A DNA stretch of 64,000 bases from Hyphomonas sp. (GCA_016124495.1 WGNP01000004.1:1-64000); one strand, 5' to 3'; counted from the stretch's first letter, positions 52,500 through 61,435 are shown. Numbers and translations are program-made. Notes: generated by a model from the letters alone, not told the origin.

Positions 52500-53282
52500 C
52501 TACTGCGCTGTCCAGCCGCCATCGATCGAAAGCTCGGCGCCATTGATCGAATTTGCCGCCGGCGAGCACAGAAACGCGGTAAATCCGGCGACCTGCTCGA
52601 CAGTTACGAATTCCTTCGTTGGCTGGGCCGCCAGCAGCACATCGTTCTTCACCTGCTCTTCAGTCATGCCGCGCGCCTTTGCCGTGTCTGCGATCTGCCC
52701 TTCAACCAAGGGCGTGAACACATAACCGGGGCAGATCAGGTTCGCCCGCACGCCTGAGGTCGCCCCCTCCAGCGCGGTCGTCTTGGTCAGGCCCGACAGG
52801 CCGTGCTTGGCCGCCACATAGGCAGACTTGAACGGCGAGGCGACCTTCGCGTGGGCCGAGCCCATGTTCAGGATGCGTCCCCATTTCTTCGATTTCATGT
52901 GGGGCAGGGCGAGGCGCGTCGTATGGAAGGCCGACGAGAGATTGAGGGCGATGATCAGGTCCCACTTGGCGACCGGGAAGTCCTCGAGGGGGGAAACAAA
53001 CTGCGTGCCTGCATTGTTGACCAGGATGTCGACGCCGCCGAAGTTTGCGGCGGCCTGCGCCATCATCCCTTCGATCGCTTCGGCTTTTGTCAGGTCGGCG
53101 CCCGAAAACGCGGCTCTTACTTTATGATCCCTTTCGAGACCCGCCCGAAGCGCTTCGATTTCCTTTGCGTCACCGAAACCGTTCAGGATCACATTGGCGC
53201 CTTCGGCGGCAAGACGGGTGGCGATCGCCTTGCCAATGCCGCTGGTCGAGCCGGTTACGAGGGCGGTTTTTCCCTTGAGCAT
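52500..53282 (-). CDS. 3-hydroxybutyrate dehydrogenase-type SDR
   Basis: 260-residue classical SDR. NAD site TALVTGSTSGIGKAIA, NNAG motif VDILVNNAGTQFVSPLEDF, catalytic Ser-Tyr-Lys (NMGSAHAKVASPFKSAYVAAKHG) and the C-terminus INGAELSIDGGWTAQ. The C-terminal pattern CPGYVFTPLVEGQI and AAQPTKEFVTVEQVA match D-3-hydroxybutyrate dehydrogenases, linking ketone-body or PHB breakdown with acetoacetate. Confidence 0.92.
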   Translation of the reverse strand: MLKGKTALVTGSTSGIGKAIATRLAAEGANVILNGFGDAKEIEALRAGLERDHKVRAAFSGADLTKAEAIEGMMAQAAANFGGVDILVNNAGTQFVSPLEDFPVAKWDLIIALNLSSAFHTTRLALPHMKSKKWGRILNMGSAHAKVASPFKSAYVAAKHGLSGLTKTTALEGATSGVRANLICPGYVFTPLVEGQIADTAKARGMTEEQVKNDVLLAAQPTKEFVTVEQVAGFTAFLCSPAANSINGAELSIDGGWTAQ

Positions 53283-53401
53283 GCGATGCGTATCCTTGGG
53301 GCGCGGTTGGCCATTGGGCAGGTCATGGGGTAGGGACGGCGGGTCGCTCTGGCAACCCTGATCAGATTATCCTGCAGTAATACAGAGAGTAAGGGTGAGC
53401 G

Positions 53402-53839
53402 ATGCTGTTCGGCGGAGAAATCAGCGCCTTTGATGCGGCGTTTCCCCGTTTTCTCATATCCACCGGCGCGGCGGGGCTGATGCTTCTCATGGCGTCGACG
53501 GTCTATGTGCTGCTGACGCCCTGGAAGGAACTTTCCCTCGTGCGCTCCGGCAACACGGCGGCGGGCGTCGCCCTCGGCGGCGCTATCATCGGTCTTGCCA
53601 TTCCGATTTCCTCGACGCTTGCCTCCTCGATGACGCTGCCGGGCCTCCTGATCTGGGGCGCCATCGCACTGCTGATGCAACTCATCGCCTACCGGGTCGT
53701 GGACCTCATCCTGCGCGATATTCCGGGACGCATCGCCAATGACGAGATCGGTGCCGCCACCGTGCTGGCCGCCGCTAAACTTTCCGCCGCCCTGATCCTT
53801 GCAGCTGGCCTCTGGGACCCTGTGCTGCAGAGGCTATAA
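53402..53839 (+). CDS. DUF350-family membrane protein
   Basis: 145 residues with four membrane helices. Two internally similar halves (GLMLLMASTVYVLLTPW and LLIWGAIALLMQLIAYRVVDLIL) and GNTAAGVALGGAIIGLAIPI are the DUF350 pattern. Function unknown in the family. Divergent from the SDR gene, and 7 bases upstream of the protease gene. Confidence 0.85.
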   Translation: MLFGGEISAFDAAFPRFLISTGAAGLMLLMASTVYVLLTPWKELSLVRSGNTAAGVALGGAIIGLAIPISSTLASSMTLPGLLIWGAIALLMQLIAYRVVDLILRDIPGRIANDEIGAATVLAAAKLSAALILAAGLWDPVLQRL

Positions 53840-53846
53840 AGGCCCG

Positions 53847-54686
53847 ATGCGATCCTTCGATTGGCTCATCTATGTTGGCGCGCTGGGGCTGATGCTCGCA
53901 GTGATCTTCGCGCTGTCACCGAACGCGGATGCCCCTGCGCCGGCGCCGGAATCGGAATTTGCCGAAGACTTTGCCGAAGAGATGGGCCCGCTGCTACCGG
54001 ATCCTTCGCCGCTCGATGAAATGGTCCTCGTGCAGGTCGGCGAGCCGCAGAACGGCATCGGCACCGCCTTCGCCCTCAACCAGGAAGGCGATTGGCTGAC
54101 CGCGCGCCATGTCGTCGAGGGCTGCGCCAAGGTCACGCTCGAAGTCGCTCCCGGAAACTATGTGCCGGTCGCCGCGATCGCGGTGGATGACGGCCACGAC
54201 CTCGCGCTTCTCTCCACAGGCCGCAGCCCTTACCCCGTGACCCTTGAACTGGCCTCGCCCCTCAACATCGGCACGAAGGGTTTCGCAGTCGGCTTCCCGC
54301 AAGGCCAGCCGGGCGAGCTTGCGACCGAACTGGCCGGGCGCTCGCGCCTCGTGACACGGGGCCGCCGGGAAGGGGATGCGCCGATCCTCGCCTGGAACGA
54401 GATCGGCCGCACGGAAGGCCTGAATGGCACACTTGGCGGCATCTCCGGTGGGCCGATGTTCGATGCCAGCGGCGCGGTGCGCGGCGTGGTCATCGCCGAA
54501 AGCCCCCGTCGCGGCCGCATCTACACGGCTGCGCCCCAGTCGGTGCATGACTTCCTGACGAAACTCGGTGTCGAGCTTCAGCCCGGGCCTGCCGATCCGT
54601 TCGAACTCTCCGGCTATGGCACACCTTCCGACAATGCGCGGCGCAGGTTACAGGTCGTCAAAGTCACCTGCGAGGTAGTCCCATGA
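53847..54686 (+). CDS. Membrane-anchored trypsin-like serine protease
   Basis: 279 residues from ATG 53847; the frame upstream is inside DUF350. One N-terminal membrane anchor (YVGALGLMLAVIFAL) and an acidic, proline-rich linker precede the S1C-like protease domain. The triad is His88 (LTARHVVEG), Asp118 (DDGHDLALL) and Ser200 (LGGISGGPMF). No PDZ domain follows. It faces the periplasm and may be regulatory. It overlaps pyrF by 4 bases. Confidence 0.86.
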   Translation: MRSFDWLIYVGALGLMLAVIFALSPNADAPAPAPESEFAEDFAEEMGPLLPDPSPLDEMVLVQVGEPQNGIGTAFALNQEGDWLTARHVVEGCAKVTLEVAPGNYVPVAAIAVDDGHDLALLSTGRSPYPVTLELASPLNIGTKGFAVGFPQGQPGELATELAGRSRLVTRGRREGDAPILAWNEIGRTEGLNGTLGGISGGPMFDASGAVRGVVIAESPRRGRIYTAAPQSVHDFLTKLGVELQPGPADPFELSGYGTPSDNARRRLQVVKVTCEVVP

Positions 54687-55552
54687 GCGATTTCGCATCC
54701 CGGCTCACCGACGGCGTTCGCCGTCATGGCCCGCTCTGTTTAGGTATCGACCCGCATCCCGGCATGGTCCCCGCGCTGTTTGGCGGCGACACCGCGCGCG
54801 GCCTGGAATACTGGGGCCGCGCGCTGGTCGAGGCCGCCGCCGGCAAGGTTGCTGTCGTCAAGCCGCAGGCCGGGTTTTTCGAACGCCTCGGCCCCGGCGG
54901 CATGGCCGCGCTCGCGTCGGTCAGCCGCGCCGCGCGAGAGTCCGGCCTCCTCGTGCTGATGGATGCCAAGCGCGGTGATATCGGCTCGACGGCCGAAGGC
55001 TACGCCGAGGCCTACCTGTCGAGGGGCGCCTTCTTCGAATCCGACGCCGTCACCGTGAATCCCTACATGGGCCTCGACACGCTCGAGCCTTTTGCAAAAC
55101 GCGCCGAAGAGAACGGCAAGGGCATCGTCGTGCTGGTGCGCACCTCCAATCCCGGCGCCGTCGATTTCCAGATGCTCGATACGGGCGGCCAGCCCCTCTA
55201 CATGCGCGTTGCCGAAGCGCTTCGCCCGCTGACCGACCGGCTGATGAGCCCCTGCGGCTGGTCGAGCCTGATGATGGTCGTCGGCGCCACTGCCCCCGAG
55301 GAGGCACGCCGGGTCCGCGCCGCTGCACCGAAAGCCATGTTCCTTGTGCCCGGTTACGGCGCGCAAGGCGCTGCTGCCGCGGAGGCCTGCGCCGGCCTGA
55401 TTGGCGGGCAGGGCGGCATTGTCAGCGCCTCCCGCCTCATAAACTTCCCGAAGGCCGCCGAGGGCGCGCAGACAATCGACACCTGGCAGGCCGCCGTCGA
55501 AGCTGCCATCCTGAGCGCCCGGGACGAACTGCGGCTCGCGGCCCGCGCCTGA
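54683..55552 (+). CDS. pyrF: Orotidine 5'-phosphate decarboxylase, type 2
   Basis: 289 residues. CLGIDPHPGMVP at the N-terminus, VVKPQAGFFERLG, and the catalytic LMDAKRGDIGSTAEGYA (Lys-Asp-Lys-Asp network of the type-2 group) are present, with the phosphate-site region VSASRLINFP near the end. It makes UMP, the last step of pyrimidine synthesis. Confidence 0.95.
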   Translation: MSDFASRLTDGVRRHGPLCLGIDPHPGMVPALFGGDTARGLEYWGRALVEAAAGKVAVVKPQAGFFERLGPGGMAALASVSRAARESGLLVLMDAKRGDIGSTAEGYAEAYLSRGAFFESDAVTVNPYMGLDTLEPFAKRAEENGKGIVVLVRTSNPGAVDFQMLDTGGQPLYMRVAEALRPLTDRLMSPCGWSSLMMVVGATAPEEARRVRAAAPKAMFLVPGYGAQGAAAAEACAGLIGGQGGIVSASRLINFPKAAEGAQTIDTWQAAVEAAILSARDELRLAARA

Positions 55553-55658
55553 CCGCGCTCCCGCGGCGTCACACCTCGACATTGCCGCATGAACAGCTAC
55601 TGTGCTGAGCTACAGATCCCGCCGCAAATCCGGACGGGGCGCCGCTTGGGAGGCATTC

Positions 55659-57815
55659 GTGAACATCAGGAACTTGCGCAGCTGGGCCGGCCCGGCGCTT
55701 CTGGCCGGAACGGCCCTTCTGCTCGCCGCCTGCGGTGATCGCCAGGCCCGGGTGGCGGAGCCGGAAGGCTTTGCCGCCGTCGATACGGCGCGGATTTCCG
55801 CGGCGAGCGCGGCCGATGAATGGCTGACTTATGGCGGCACTTACGATGAGCAGCGCCACTCGAAGCTGAACCAGATCACCAAGGAGAACGTCAGCCAGCT
55901 GGGCGTGGCCTGGACCTATGACCTCGCCACCAACCGCGGCGTTGAATCGACGCCTATCGTCGTCGACGGCGTCATGTACGTCACCTCCGCCTGGTCAGTT
56001 GTTTATGCGCTGGATGCCAAGACCGGCGCTGAGAAGTGGGTCTACGATCCTGGTGTCGACCGCGCAGTCGGCGTCAAGGCCTGCTGCGACGTCGTCAACC
56101 GCGGCGTCGCCGTTTATGACGGCAAGGTCTATGCCGGTGTCATCGATGGCCGTCTCGAAGCGCTGAATGCCGAAACCGGCGAAGTGGTCTGGAGCAAGGT
56201 CACCGTCGACCAGTCGCTGCCCTACACGATCACCGGCGCCCCGCGTGTCGTGAACGGCAAGGTGCTGATCGGCAATGGCGGCGCCGAACTCGGCGTGCGC
56301 GGCTACCTCTCGGCCTATGACACCAGCTCCGGCGATCTCGTCTGGCGTTTCTACACCGTTCCGAACCCCACCAAGCAACCGGATGGTGCAGCCTCCGACG
56401 ATGCCTTCGTGAAAATCGGCAATGTCACCTGGGGTGACACCGGCGCCTGGACCACCGATGGCGGCGGCGGCACCGTCTGGGATTCGATCGTCTATGACGA
56501 AGTGAACAACCAGATCATCTTCGGCGTCGGCAACGGCTCGCCCTGGAACCGCACTTTCCGCGACCCGTCCGGCGGCGACAACCTCTTCCTCTCCTCGATC
56601 GTTGCGGTCGACGCCGAGACAGGCACCTACAAATGGCACTTCCAGACCACGCCCGGCGACAACTGGGACTACACGGCCACACAGACGATCATCCTCGCGG
56701 ACCTCCCGCTCGGTGAAGGCGGCGCCACCCGCCGCGTCGCCATGCAGGCGCCGAAGAACGGCTTCTTCTACGTCGTGGACGCCGCCACTGGCCAGTATAT
56801 CTCCGGCGACGCCTATGTGCCTGTGAACTGGGCCACCGGTCTCGATGCCAACGGCCGCCCGGTCGAAGTCGCCGCCGCCCGCTACGGCAAGGAGCCCTTC
56901 CAGCAGACGCCCGGCCCCCTCGGCGGCCATAACTGGCAGCCGATGGCCTACAATCCGGATCTCGGCCTCGCCTATATCCCGGCGCAGGAAATCCCTCAGG
57001 CCTATGCCGAAGACCCGCGCTTTGCCTCTCGCCCGACCGGCTGGAACACCGGCATCGACTTCTCGGCCGGCGTGCCGCCCATCGCCCCGCCGGAAGTCGC
57101 CAAGATGCTCCGGGCCAGCCTCAAGGGCCGCCTGATCGCCTGGGACCCCGTTGCCCGCAAGCCGCGCTGGACGGTCGAGCACGAAAACGCCTGGAATGGC
57201 GGCGTGCTGTCCACGGCCGGCGGCCTTGTATTCCAGGGCCGTCTCACCGGCGACTTTTCCGCTTTCGACGCGGCGACCGGCGACAAGCTCTGGACGCACG
57301 AGCTGAAATCCGGCGGCGCGTCCGGTCCCGGCACCTACATGATTGACGGCGAGCAATACGTCACGATCACGACCGGCTGGGGCTCGGCCTTCGCGCTCGC
57401 CGCCGGCTTCGCTTATGACGAAAAGGTCTCCGGCTCGGTCGGCAAGGTTGTCACCTTCAAGATCGGCGGCACCCAGGAAATCGCGGACACGGGCCTCGCG
57501 CCGATCGACGCAACGCCCAAGGCGCCCGCCTTTGGCAGCCTCGCGATGATCTCGGAAGGCACCGTCCACTACGCGCGCAACTGCGCGGTATGCCACGGCC
57601 CGCTTGCTGTCTCGTCCGGCGTTCTGCCTGACCTGCGCTGGTCGGCCATCTCCGGCAACAAGGATGCCTGGAAAGGCGTCGTGCTGGACGGCAACCTCGC
57701 CGCCAACGGCATGGTCTCCTTCGCCGATTATCTGACGCCTGACGAGGTGGAAGCCATCCGCGCCTACGTGCTCACCCAAGGGCACACGGCCGTGAAAGCG
57801 GGTGGCGGGAAGTAG
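55659..57815 (+). CDS. PQQ-dependent quinohemoprotein alcohol dehydrogenase
   Basis: 718 residues from GTG 55659, preferred over the ATG-like start at 55602 because GGGAGG stands 7 bases before it. A lipobox (TALLLAACGD) suggests attachment to the membrane. The eight-bladed PQQ propeller shows WLTYGGTYDEQRHSKLNQI, the vicinal disulfide KACCDVVNRG and TTPGDNWDYTATQ. The residue two after the catalytic Asp is Thr, not Asp, pointing to calcium rather than a lanthanide. A C-terminal cytochrome c domain carries CAVCHG. No PQQ genes in the window. Confidence 0.94.
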   Translation: MNIRNLRSWAGPALLAGTALLLAACGDRQARVAEPEGFAAVDTARISAASAADEWLTYGGTYDEQRHSKLNQITKENVSQLGVAWTYDLATNRGVESTPIVVDGVMYVTSAWSVVYALDAKTGAEKWVYDPGVDRAVGVKACCDVVNRGVAVYDGKVYAGVIDGRLEALNAETGEVVWSKVTVDQSLPYTITGAPRVVNGKVLIGNGGAELGVRGYLSAYDTSSGDLVWRFYTVPNPTKQPDGAASDDAFVKIGNVTWGDTGAWTTDGGGGTVWDSIVYDEVNNQIIFGVGNGSPWNRTFRDPSGGDNLFLSSIVAVDAETGTYKWHFQTTPGDNWDYTATQTIILADLPLGEGGATRRVAMQAPKNGFFYVVDAATGQYISGDAYVPVNWATGLDANGRPVEVAAARYGKEPFQQTPGPLGGHNWQPMAYNPDLGLAYIPAQEIPQAYAEDPRFASRPTGWNTGIDFSAGVPPIAPPEVAKMLRASLKGRLIAWDPVARKPRWTVEHENAWNGGVLSTAGGLVFQGRLTGDFSAFDAATGDKLWTHELKSGGASGPGTYMIDGEQYVTITTGWGSAFALAAGFAYDEKVSGSVGKVVTFKIGGTQEIADTGLAPIDATPKAPAFGSLAMISEGTVHYARNCAVCHGPLAVSSGVLPDLRWSAISGNKDAWKGVVLDGNLAANGMVSFADYLTPDEVEAIRAYVLTQGHTAVKAGGGK

Positions 57816-57871
57816 TCCCGCCCCCCCAATCGGCAGTAGCGTATGGGCCCGGACAGGTTTAGTCTGGGCCT

Positions 57872-58411
57872 ATGCACATCCTGATCGGTCTTCTCGCCGT
57901 CCTTACCGCCATCGGTGTCTGGGTCTGGCGCCTGCAGATGGCGAAGCGCGGCCTCGACGTTGCCACCGACATCGCGAAGACCGTCGCCAATGCGCCGCGC
58001 CGCCTCGCGTTCAAATACAAGATGGGGAAGGGCGGCCTCGACCTGATCGGCGATCCGCGGGAAGCGGCTGCCATCATGCTGATGCAGGTCGCGCTCGCCC
58101 GCGGCGGCCCGCTGACGCCGCTTCAGGGCGACGTCATCGAAGCCGAGATGTGCGAGCATTTCCAGTATCTGCCGAGTGAGGCCGAAAACCTCGCCGCGCA
58201 CGCTGCCTGGGTCTCTCAATCCTGCCCGCCCGCCACGGTCACGATGACCCAGCTCAGCAAGCTGATTGTCAATGCGCCCCAGCTCGGCCCCAAGGAAGTG
58301 ATCGATCTCGACGCGATGCTCGTCGCGGTCTCTGAAGCCGAAGGCGTGCCGACCCGCGCGCAGCTCGCGCTGCTTCAGGTTTACCGCGATCTGGCCGGCC
58401 TGAAGACCTGA
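57872..58411 (+). CDS. Hypothetical membrane-anchored protein
   Basis: 179 residues. One N-terminal membrane helix (ILIGLLAVLTAIGVWVW), then a helical domain (DPREAAAIMLMQVALARGGPL, EAEMCEHFQYLPSEAENLAAHAAWVS, LLQVYRDLAGL) reminiscent of TerB-like folds. No catalytic motif is visible. It may be cytoplasmic-facing. Confidence 0.75.
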   Translation: MHILIGLLAVLTAIGVWVWRLQMAKRGLDVATDIAKTVANAPRRLAFKYKMGKGGLDLIGDPREAAAIMLMQVALARGGPLTPLQGDVIEAEMCEHFQYLPSEAENLAAHAAWVSQSCPPATVTMTQLSKLIVNAPQLGPKEVIDLDAMLVAVSEAEGVPTRAQLALLQVYRDLAGLKT

Positions 58412-58447
58412 CCTTGCACCGCCAATGCGGCTGGTCTAGGCGGAAGA

Positions 58448-59257
58448 ATGAGCTACGCCGCACGGGTCTGGAACGACAACTGGATGAATTTCTCCGTGCT
58501 CCGGCACGGCGCGTTTGACGGTTTTCTCGTTACCTCGAAGAACTCCGGTACGCACTGGATGATGTACATGTTCGCCGTTGCACTTGCGGACACGTACAAG
58601 GTGGCGCGGCCCAGGTACTTCTCCGAAAACGCCCTGCGGCCCTATCTCGGCTCGCCGACGGACGAGCCGGTTTATCCGCAGCTGCCGCGCCTTGCCCGCA
58701 GTCACACCATTCCGCATCAGCTCGCCAACTGGGGCTGGGCCCGCCGCCTGGGCCGGCTGCCGCCCTATGCCCTGTGCGTGCGCCATCCGATGGCGATCCT
58801 CGCCTCCCACCATGCCAAGTGGGAATACGATATCCAGGTCGACTGGCTCGAGTACCTGAAGGGCGATCCGGACGGCAAGCGCTACCGCTGCGATCTCTAC
58901 TGGCTCGCCCGCTTCTGGAACCGCTGGGGGGAAGTCGAGGCCGCGTATCCGTCGTCGATCCTGCGCGTGCACTACGAATCCACCCGCGCCGACCCGCGCG
59001 GCACGCTGGAAGCCATCGCCCGTCACTGGGCTATCGCGCTGACGCCGGAAGCGCTCGACGCTGCCGTAGCCGCCGGTACCAAGGAAGCGATGGCGCTGAA
59101 GGTCGATCCGGAAGCTGAGCCCAACGTGCTGCAAAACCGGCAGCAATCGCTGCAGGAACTATTCTCCGGCGAAGCGATGGATATCTATGCCAGCCGCGTG
59201 CGCGAACTCTTCCGCTACGACCTCGGCTACGACTTCATGACGCCGCCTGCGGTTTGA
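58448..59257 (+). CDS. Sulfotransferase-like protein
   Basis: 269 residues. The PAPS 5'-phosphosulfate loop appears as FLVTSKNSGTHWMMYM (about 27-42) and the 3'-phosphate region as YALCVRHPMAILASHHAKW. LRVHYESTRADPRGTLEAI and the C-terminal QELFSGEAMDIYASRVRELF resemble sulfotransferase-3 folds. The acceptor is unknown. It overlaps the convergent GST gene by 23 bases. Confidence 0.8.
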   Translation: MSYAARVWNDNWMNFSVLRHGAFDGFLVTSKNSGTHWMMYMFAVALADTYKVARPRYFSENALRPYLGSPTDEPVYPQLPRLARSHTIPHQLANWGWARRLGRLPPYALCVRHPMAILASHHAKWEYDIQVDWLEYLKGDPDGKRYRCDLYWLARFWNRWGEVEAAYPSSILRVHYESTRADPRGTLEAIARHWAIALTPEALDAAVAAGTKEAMALKVDPEAEPNVLQNRQQSLQELFSGEAMDIYASRVRELFRYDLGYDFMTPPAV

Positions 59258-59927
59258 GATAGCCGGTTGAGCGCCCGTTCCCGCCTGGGCCATATTTGAT
59301 CCACCACGGCTCGAGCTTCGCCTGCTCCTCGAGGGTGCGGAACAGCGGGTCTTCCAGAACAGCCGCCGAATACTCCGCCGCCGCGCCGCTCAGTGGCAGG
59401 CCGTAGGTGCGAAACCGCGTGACGACGGGCGTGTAGAACGCATCGGCCGCTGACCAGGCTCCGAACAGGAACGGGCCGCCCGATCCATACCTGGCCCGCA
59501 GTCCGGACCACATCGCCTGAAGCCGGGTTATGTCAGCCTCAAGCGCCGGTGTCATGTCCGGAGCAGGGTGGCGCGAGCGGATGTCCATCGAACACAGCTG
59601 GCGGATCGTCTGGAATCCCGCATGCATTTCGCTCGAAACGGCCCGTGCAATAGCGCGCTTCTCTGGGTCCAGAGGCCATACGGCGCCGGGCGGGGCCCAT
59701 TCGGCGATGAACTCGGTGATCGCGAGGCTTTCCCAGATTTCGGTCCCGTCCCAGATCAGCAGGGGCACTTTAGCCGTCGGGCTGAGCGCTTTCAGTTGCG
59801 TGGTTGTCTCAGGGAAATCCAGCGGAAGGATGACTTCTTCGACCGGCAAGTTGACTTTTCGGGCCACCAGAAGCGGCCGGATCGACCAGCTTGAGTAGTT
59901 AAGATTACCGGAAACGAACCGTCTCAT
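59235..59927 (-). CDS. Glutathione S-transferase
   Basis: 230 residues. The N-terminal thioredoxin fold has the catalytic serine region NLNYSSWSIRPLLVAR, the cis-Pro segment TAKVPLLIW and the Glu-Ser pair IWESLAITEFIAEW, followed by the helical domain with FGAWSAADAFYTPVVTRF. Its ATG overlaps the YciI gene stop by 4 bases. Substrate unknown. Confidence 0.92.
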   Translation of the reverse strand: MRRFVSGNLNYSSWSIRPLLVARKVNLPVEEVILPLDFPETTTQLKALSPTAKVPLLIWDGTEIWESLAITEFIAEWAPPGAVWPLDPEKRAIARAVSSEMHAGFQTIRQLCSMDIRSRHPAPDMTPALEADITRLQAMWSGLRARYGSGGPFLFGAWSAADAFYTPVVTRFRTYGLPLSGAAAEYSAAVLEDPLFRTLEEQAKLEPWWIKYGPGGNGRSTGYLKPQAAS

Positions 59928-60220
59928 GCCGATTTGCCCTCACCTATTGCCCAACGGGTTTCATTTATTGTTACTTTTCCAAAGACGCCGGCCTTCGAAT
60001 AGGGGTCCGCGGCGTTGAGCGCCCTGGCGGCGGCCAGGCTCTCGGCTTCGATCAGGAAGACCGAGCCCACCATCCGGCCTTCGGAGTCCAGCAAGGGCCC
60101 CGCCATCCGGACAACCGGGCCGAGCCCGCCTGCCCATTCCAGGTGTGACGGCCGGGCAGCGGCCCGCCGGGCTGCCCCGTCCGTTTCGTTATCGAGGCAA
60201 TGCAGGCAGAAAAGCGCCAC
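59924..60220 (-). CDS. YciI-family protein
   Basis: 98 residues. LFCLHCLDNETDGAARRAAARPSHLEW, GPLLDSEGRMVGSVFLIEAESLAAARALNAADPYSKAGVF are the dimeric ferredoxin-like YciI fold with its His and Asp residues. The family's reaction is largely unknown. It forms a two-gene unit with the GST, divergent from the TetR regulator, whose operator lies between them. Confidence 0.92.
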   Translation of the reverse strand: MALFCLHCLDNETDGAARRAAARPSHLEWAGGLGPVVRMAGPLLDSEGRMVGSVFLIEAESLAAARALNAADPYSKAGVFGKVTINETRWAIGEGKSA

Positions 60221-60343
60221 GACGAACCCTCCTTCTTCGTGTTTTGCCCGCTATGCCACAGGCACTTTGCGACGACTATGGGTGTGGCGAGGGGTGCTGC
60301 CGCCCGGGAAATACCCGGCCTGCGAGTGGACGCTGAATGATAT

Positions 60344-60357
60344 ATTGAATATTCAAT
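60344..60357. promoter_or_regulatory. Palindromic operator between yciI-gst and tetR
   Basis: A perfect 14-base palindrome, ATTGAATATTCAAT, flanked by GAATGA (60334-60339) and its complement TCATTC (60357-60362). It stands 21 bases before the tetR ATG and in the divergent promoter region, as expected for TetR autorepression. Confidence 0.7.
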
Positions 60358-60378
60358 CATTCTGTGTAGGGTGCCCCG

Positions 60379-61071
60379 ATGACCGCAAGCCCGACCGACG
60401 ATACCCGCAAGCAGATCCTCATGGCCGCCGTGGAGCGTATCCTCCACTACGGCTATTCGAAGACAACGATGGCGGAGATCGCCCGCGACTGCAACATGTC
60501 CGCCGGCAACATCTACCGGTTCTTCGCGTCCAAGCTGGATATCGCCGAAGCCATGGCGCAGAAGTTCAATGAAGAATCCTACCTCACCTTCTCTCAGATC
60601 GTTGCCCGCAAGGACACCGCCGCCAACCGGCTGCGCGAGCTCTTTCACTATGACCTTGCCCGCACCTACTCGGCGATCGAGGACGAAGCGAAGATTCTCG
60701 AAGTGGCCGAAGTGCTCGCCAAGGAACGTCCGGTCTACATGAACGACAAGCTCGCCCAGGAGCGGGTTTTCCTCGTCCGGATCATGGATGAAGGCGTCGC
60801 TGCCGGGGAATTCCGCCCCCTCGCGAACCCCAACGAGACGGCTGAGATGTGGCAGTCCGCCCTCATGAAGTTCCGGTTCCCCCAGCTCTTCTCGAAGCTG
60901 ACCCTGCCGAAACTGCAGCGCGAACTGGACGGCGTGATGGACCTGCTCCTCGCCGGCCTTTCGCCCGGAGCCGCGGTTCCGGCTGCCTGGGATGGAATCA
61001 CCCCCCGGACCGGCGAAGTCTGCCCGGTCACCGGCAAACTTCTGCCCGCTGCGGAACTGAAGGCTAATTAG
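60379..61071 (+). CDS. TetR/AcrR-family transcriptional regulator
   Basis: 230 residues. The HTH region is TRKQILMAAVERILHYGYSKTTMAEIARDCNMSAGNIYRFFASKLDIAEAM, followed by an all-helical ligand domain. The C-terminal tail ends in GEVCPVTGKLLPAAELKAN, which contains a cysteine. It probably binds the palindrome at 60344 and controls itself and the divergent yciI-gst unit. Ligand unknown. Confidence 0.93.
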   Translation: MTASPTDDTRKQILMAAVERILHYGYSKTTMAEIARDCNMSAGNIYRFFASKLDIAEAMAQKFNEESYLTFSQIVARKDTAANRLRELFHYDLARTYSAIEDEAKILEVAEVLAKERPVYMNDKLAQERVFLVRIMDEGVAAGEFRPLANPNETAEMWQSALMKFRFPQLFSKLTLPKLQRELDGVMDLLLAGLSPGAAVPAAWDGITPRTGEVCPVTGKLLPAAELKAN

Positions 61072-61093
61072 TGAATAAAAACGATTTTGTTCA
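61072..61093. other. Dyad directly after tetR
   Basis: A 9-base-pair stem (one G-T pair) starting TGAA and ending TTCA with loop ACGA. It follows the tetR stop at once and precedes the -35 box at 61094. It could be a terminator for tetR or an operator for the next promoter. Confidence 0.4.
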
Positions 61094-61122
61094 TTGACCA
61101 GTGTTCAGGGCGGTGCTATATC
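61094..61122 (+). promoter_or_regulatory. Promoter of the 38-codon membrane peptide gene
   Basis: -35 TTGACC (61094-61099), 17-base spacer, -10 TATATC (61117-61122). The expected start lies about 45 bases before the ATG at 61173. Confidence 0.5.
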
Positions 61123-61172
61123 AGGCTCATGGACGGCAGCAGTTGCCTTCCAGCAGTCCAAAGAGCCCCGCC

Positions 61173-61289
61173 ATGACCACCTCTTCCCGCGCCGAAGCCC
61201 GCCAGTCCCTCGTCTCCTTCCTTGCTGCCGTTCCGGCCGCCCTGCTCACCGTGTGGGCAACCTTCGGCCTCGCCAACTTCGTCATCTGA
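61173..61289 (+). CDS. Small single-span membrane protein
   Basis: 38 residues. A polar N-terminus (MTTSSRAEARQ) is followed by a hydrophobic helix (SLVSFLAAVPAALLTVW) ending in FGLANFVI. The ribosome site is weak (AAAGAG, 8 bases upstream). A promoter precedes it and a strong terminator follows at 61374, so the transcription unit looks deliberate. No family recognised; the unit could also be a small RNA. Confidence 0.45.
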   Translation: MTTSSRAEARQSLVSFLAAVPAALLTVWATFGLANFVI

Positions 61290-61373
61290 ACGTGACGCGC
61301 CCTGCCGCTGGCCGGCAGGCGCCAACCACCCGCACCCGGCGCACCGCCCCTGACGCGCGTTTGCGGGTTCCTG

Positions 61374-61418
61374 CCGGGACCTGAGGCTTCCCCCAGCCCA
61401 TCAGGTTCCGGTTTTTTT
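61374..61418 (+). terminator. Rho-independent terminator
   Basis: An 11-base-pair stem (CCGGGACCTGA / TCAGGTTCCGG, one G-T pair) with a 16-base loop is followed directly by seven T. It ends the transcript of the small membrane peptide and separates it from convergent tsaD. Confidence 0.85.
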
Positions 61419-61435
61419 CTGCCCGAATTCTGAAA

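Noticed and set aside
55995-57785. 596-codon open frame on the minus strand
   Set aside because: It mirrors the PQQ dehydrogenase gene; the high GC content keeps antisense frames open. The plus strand has full family motifs.
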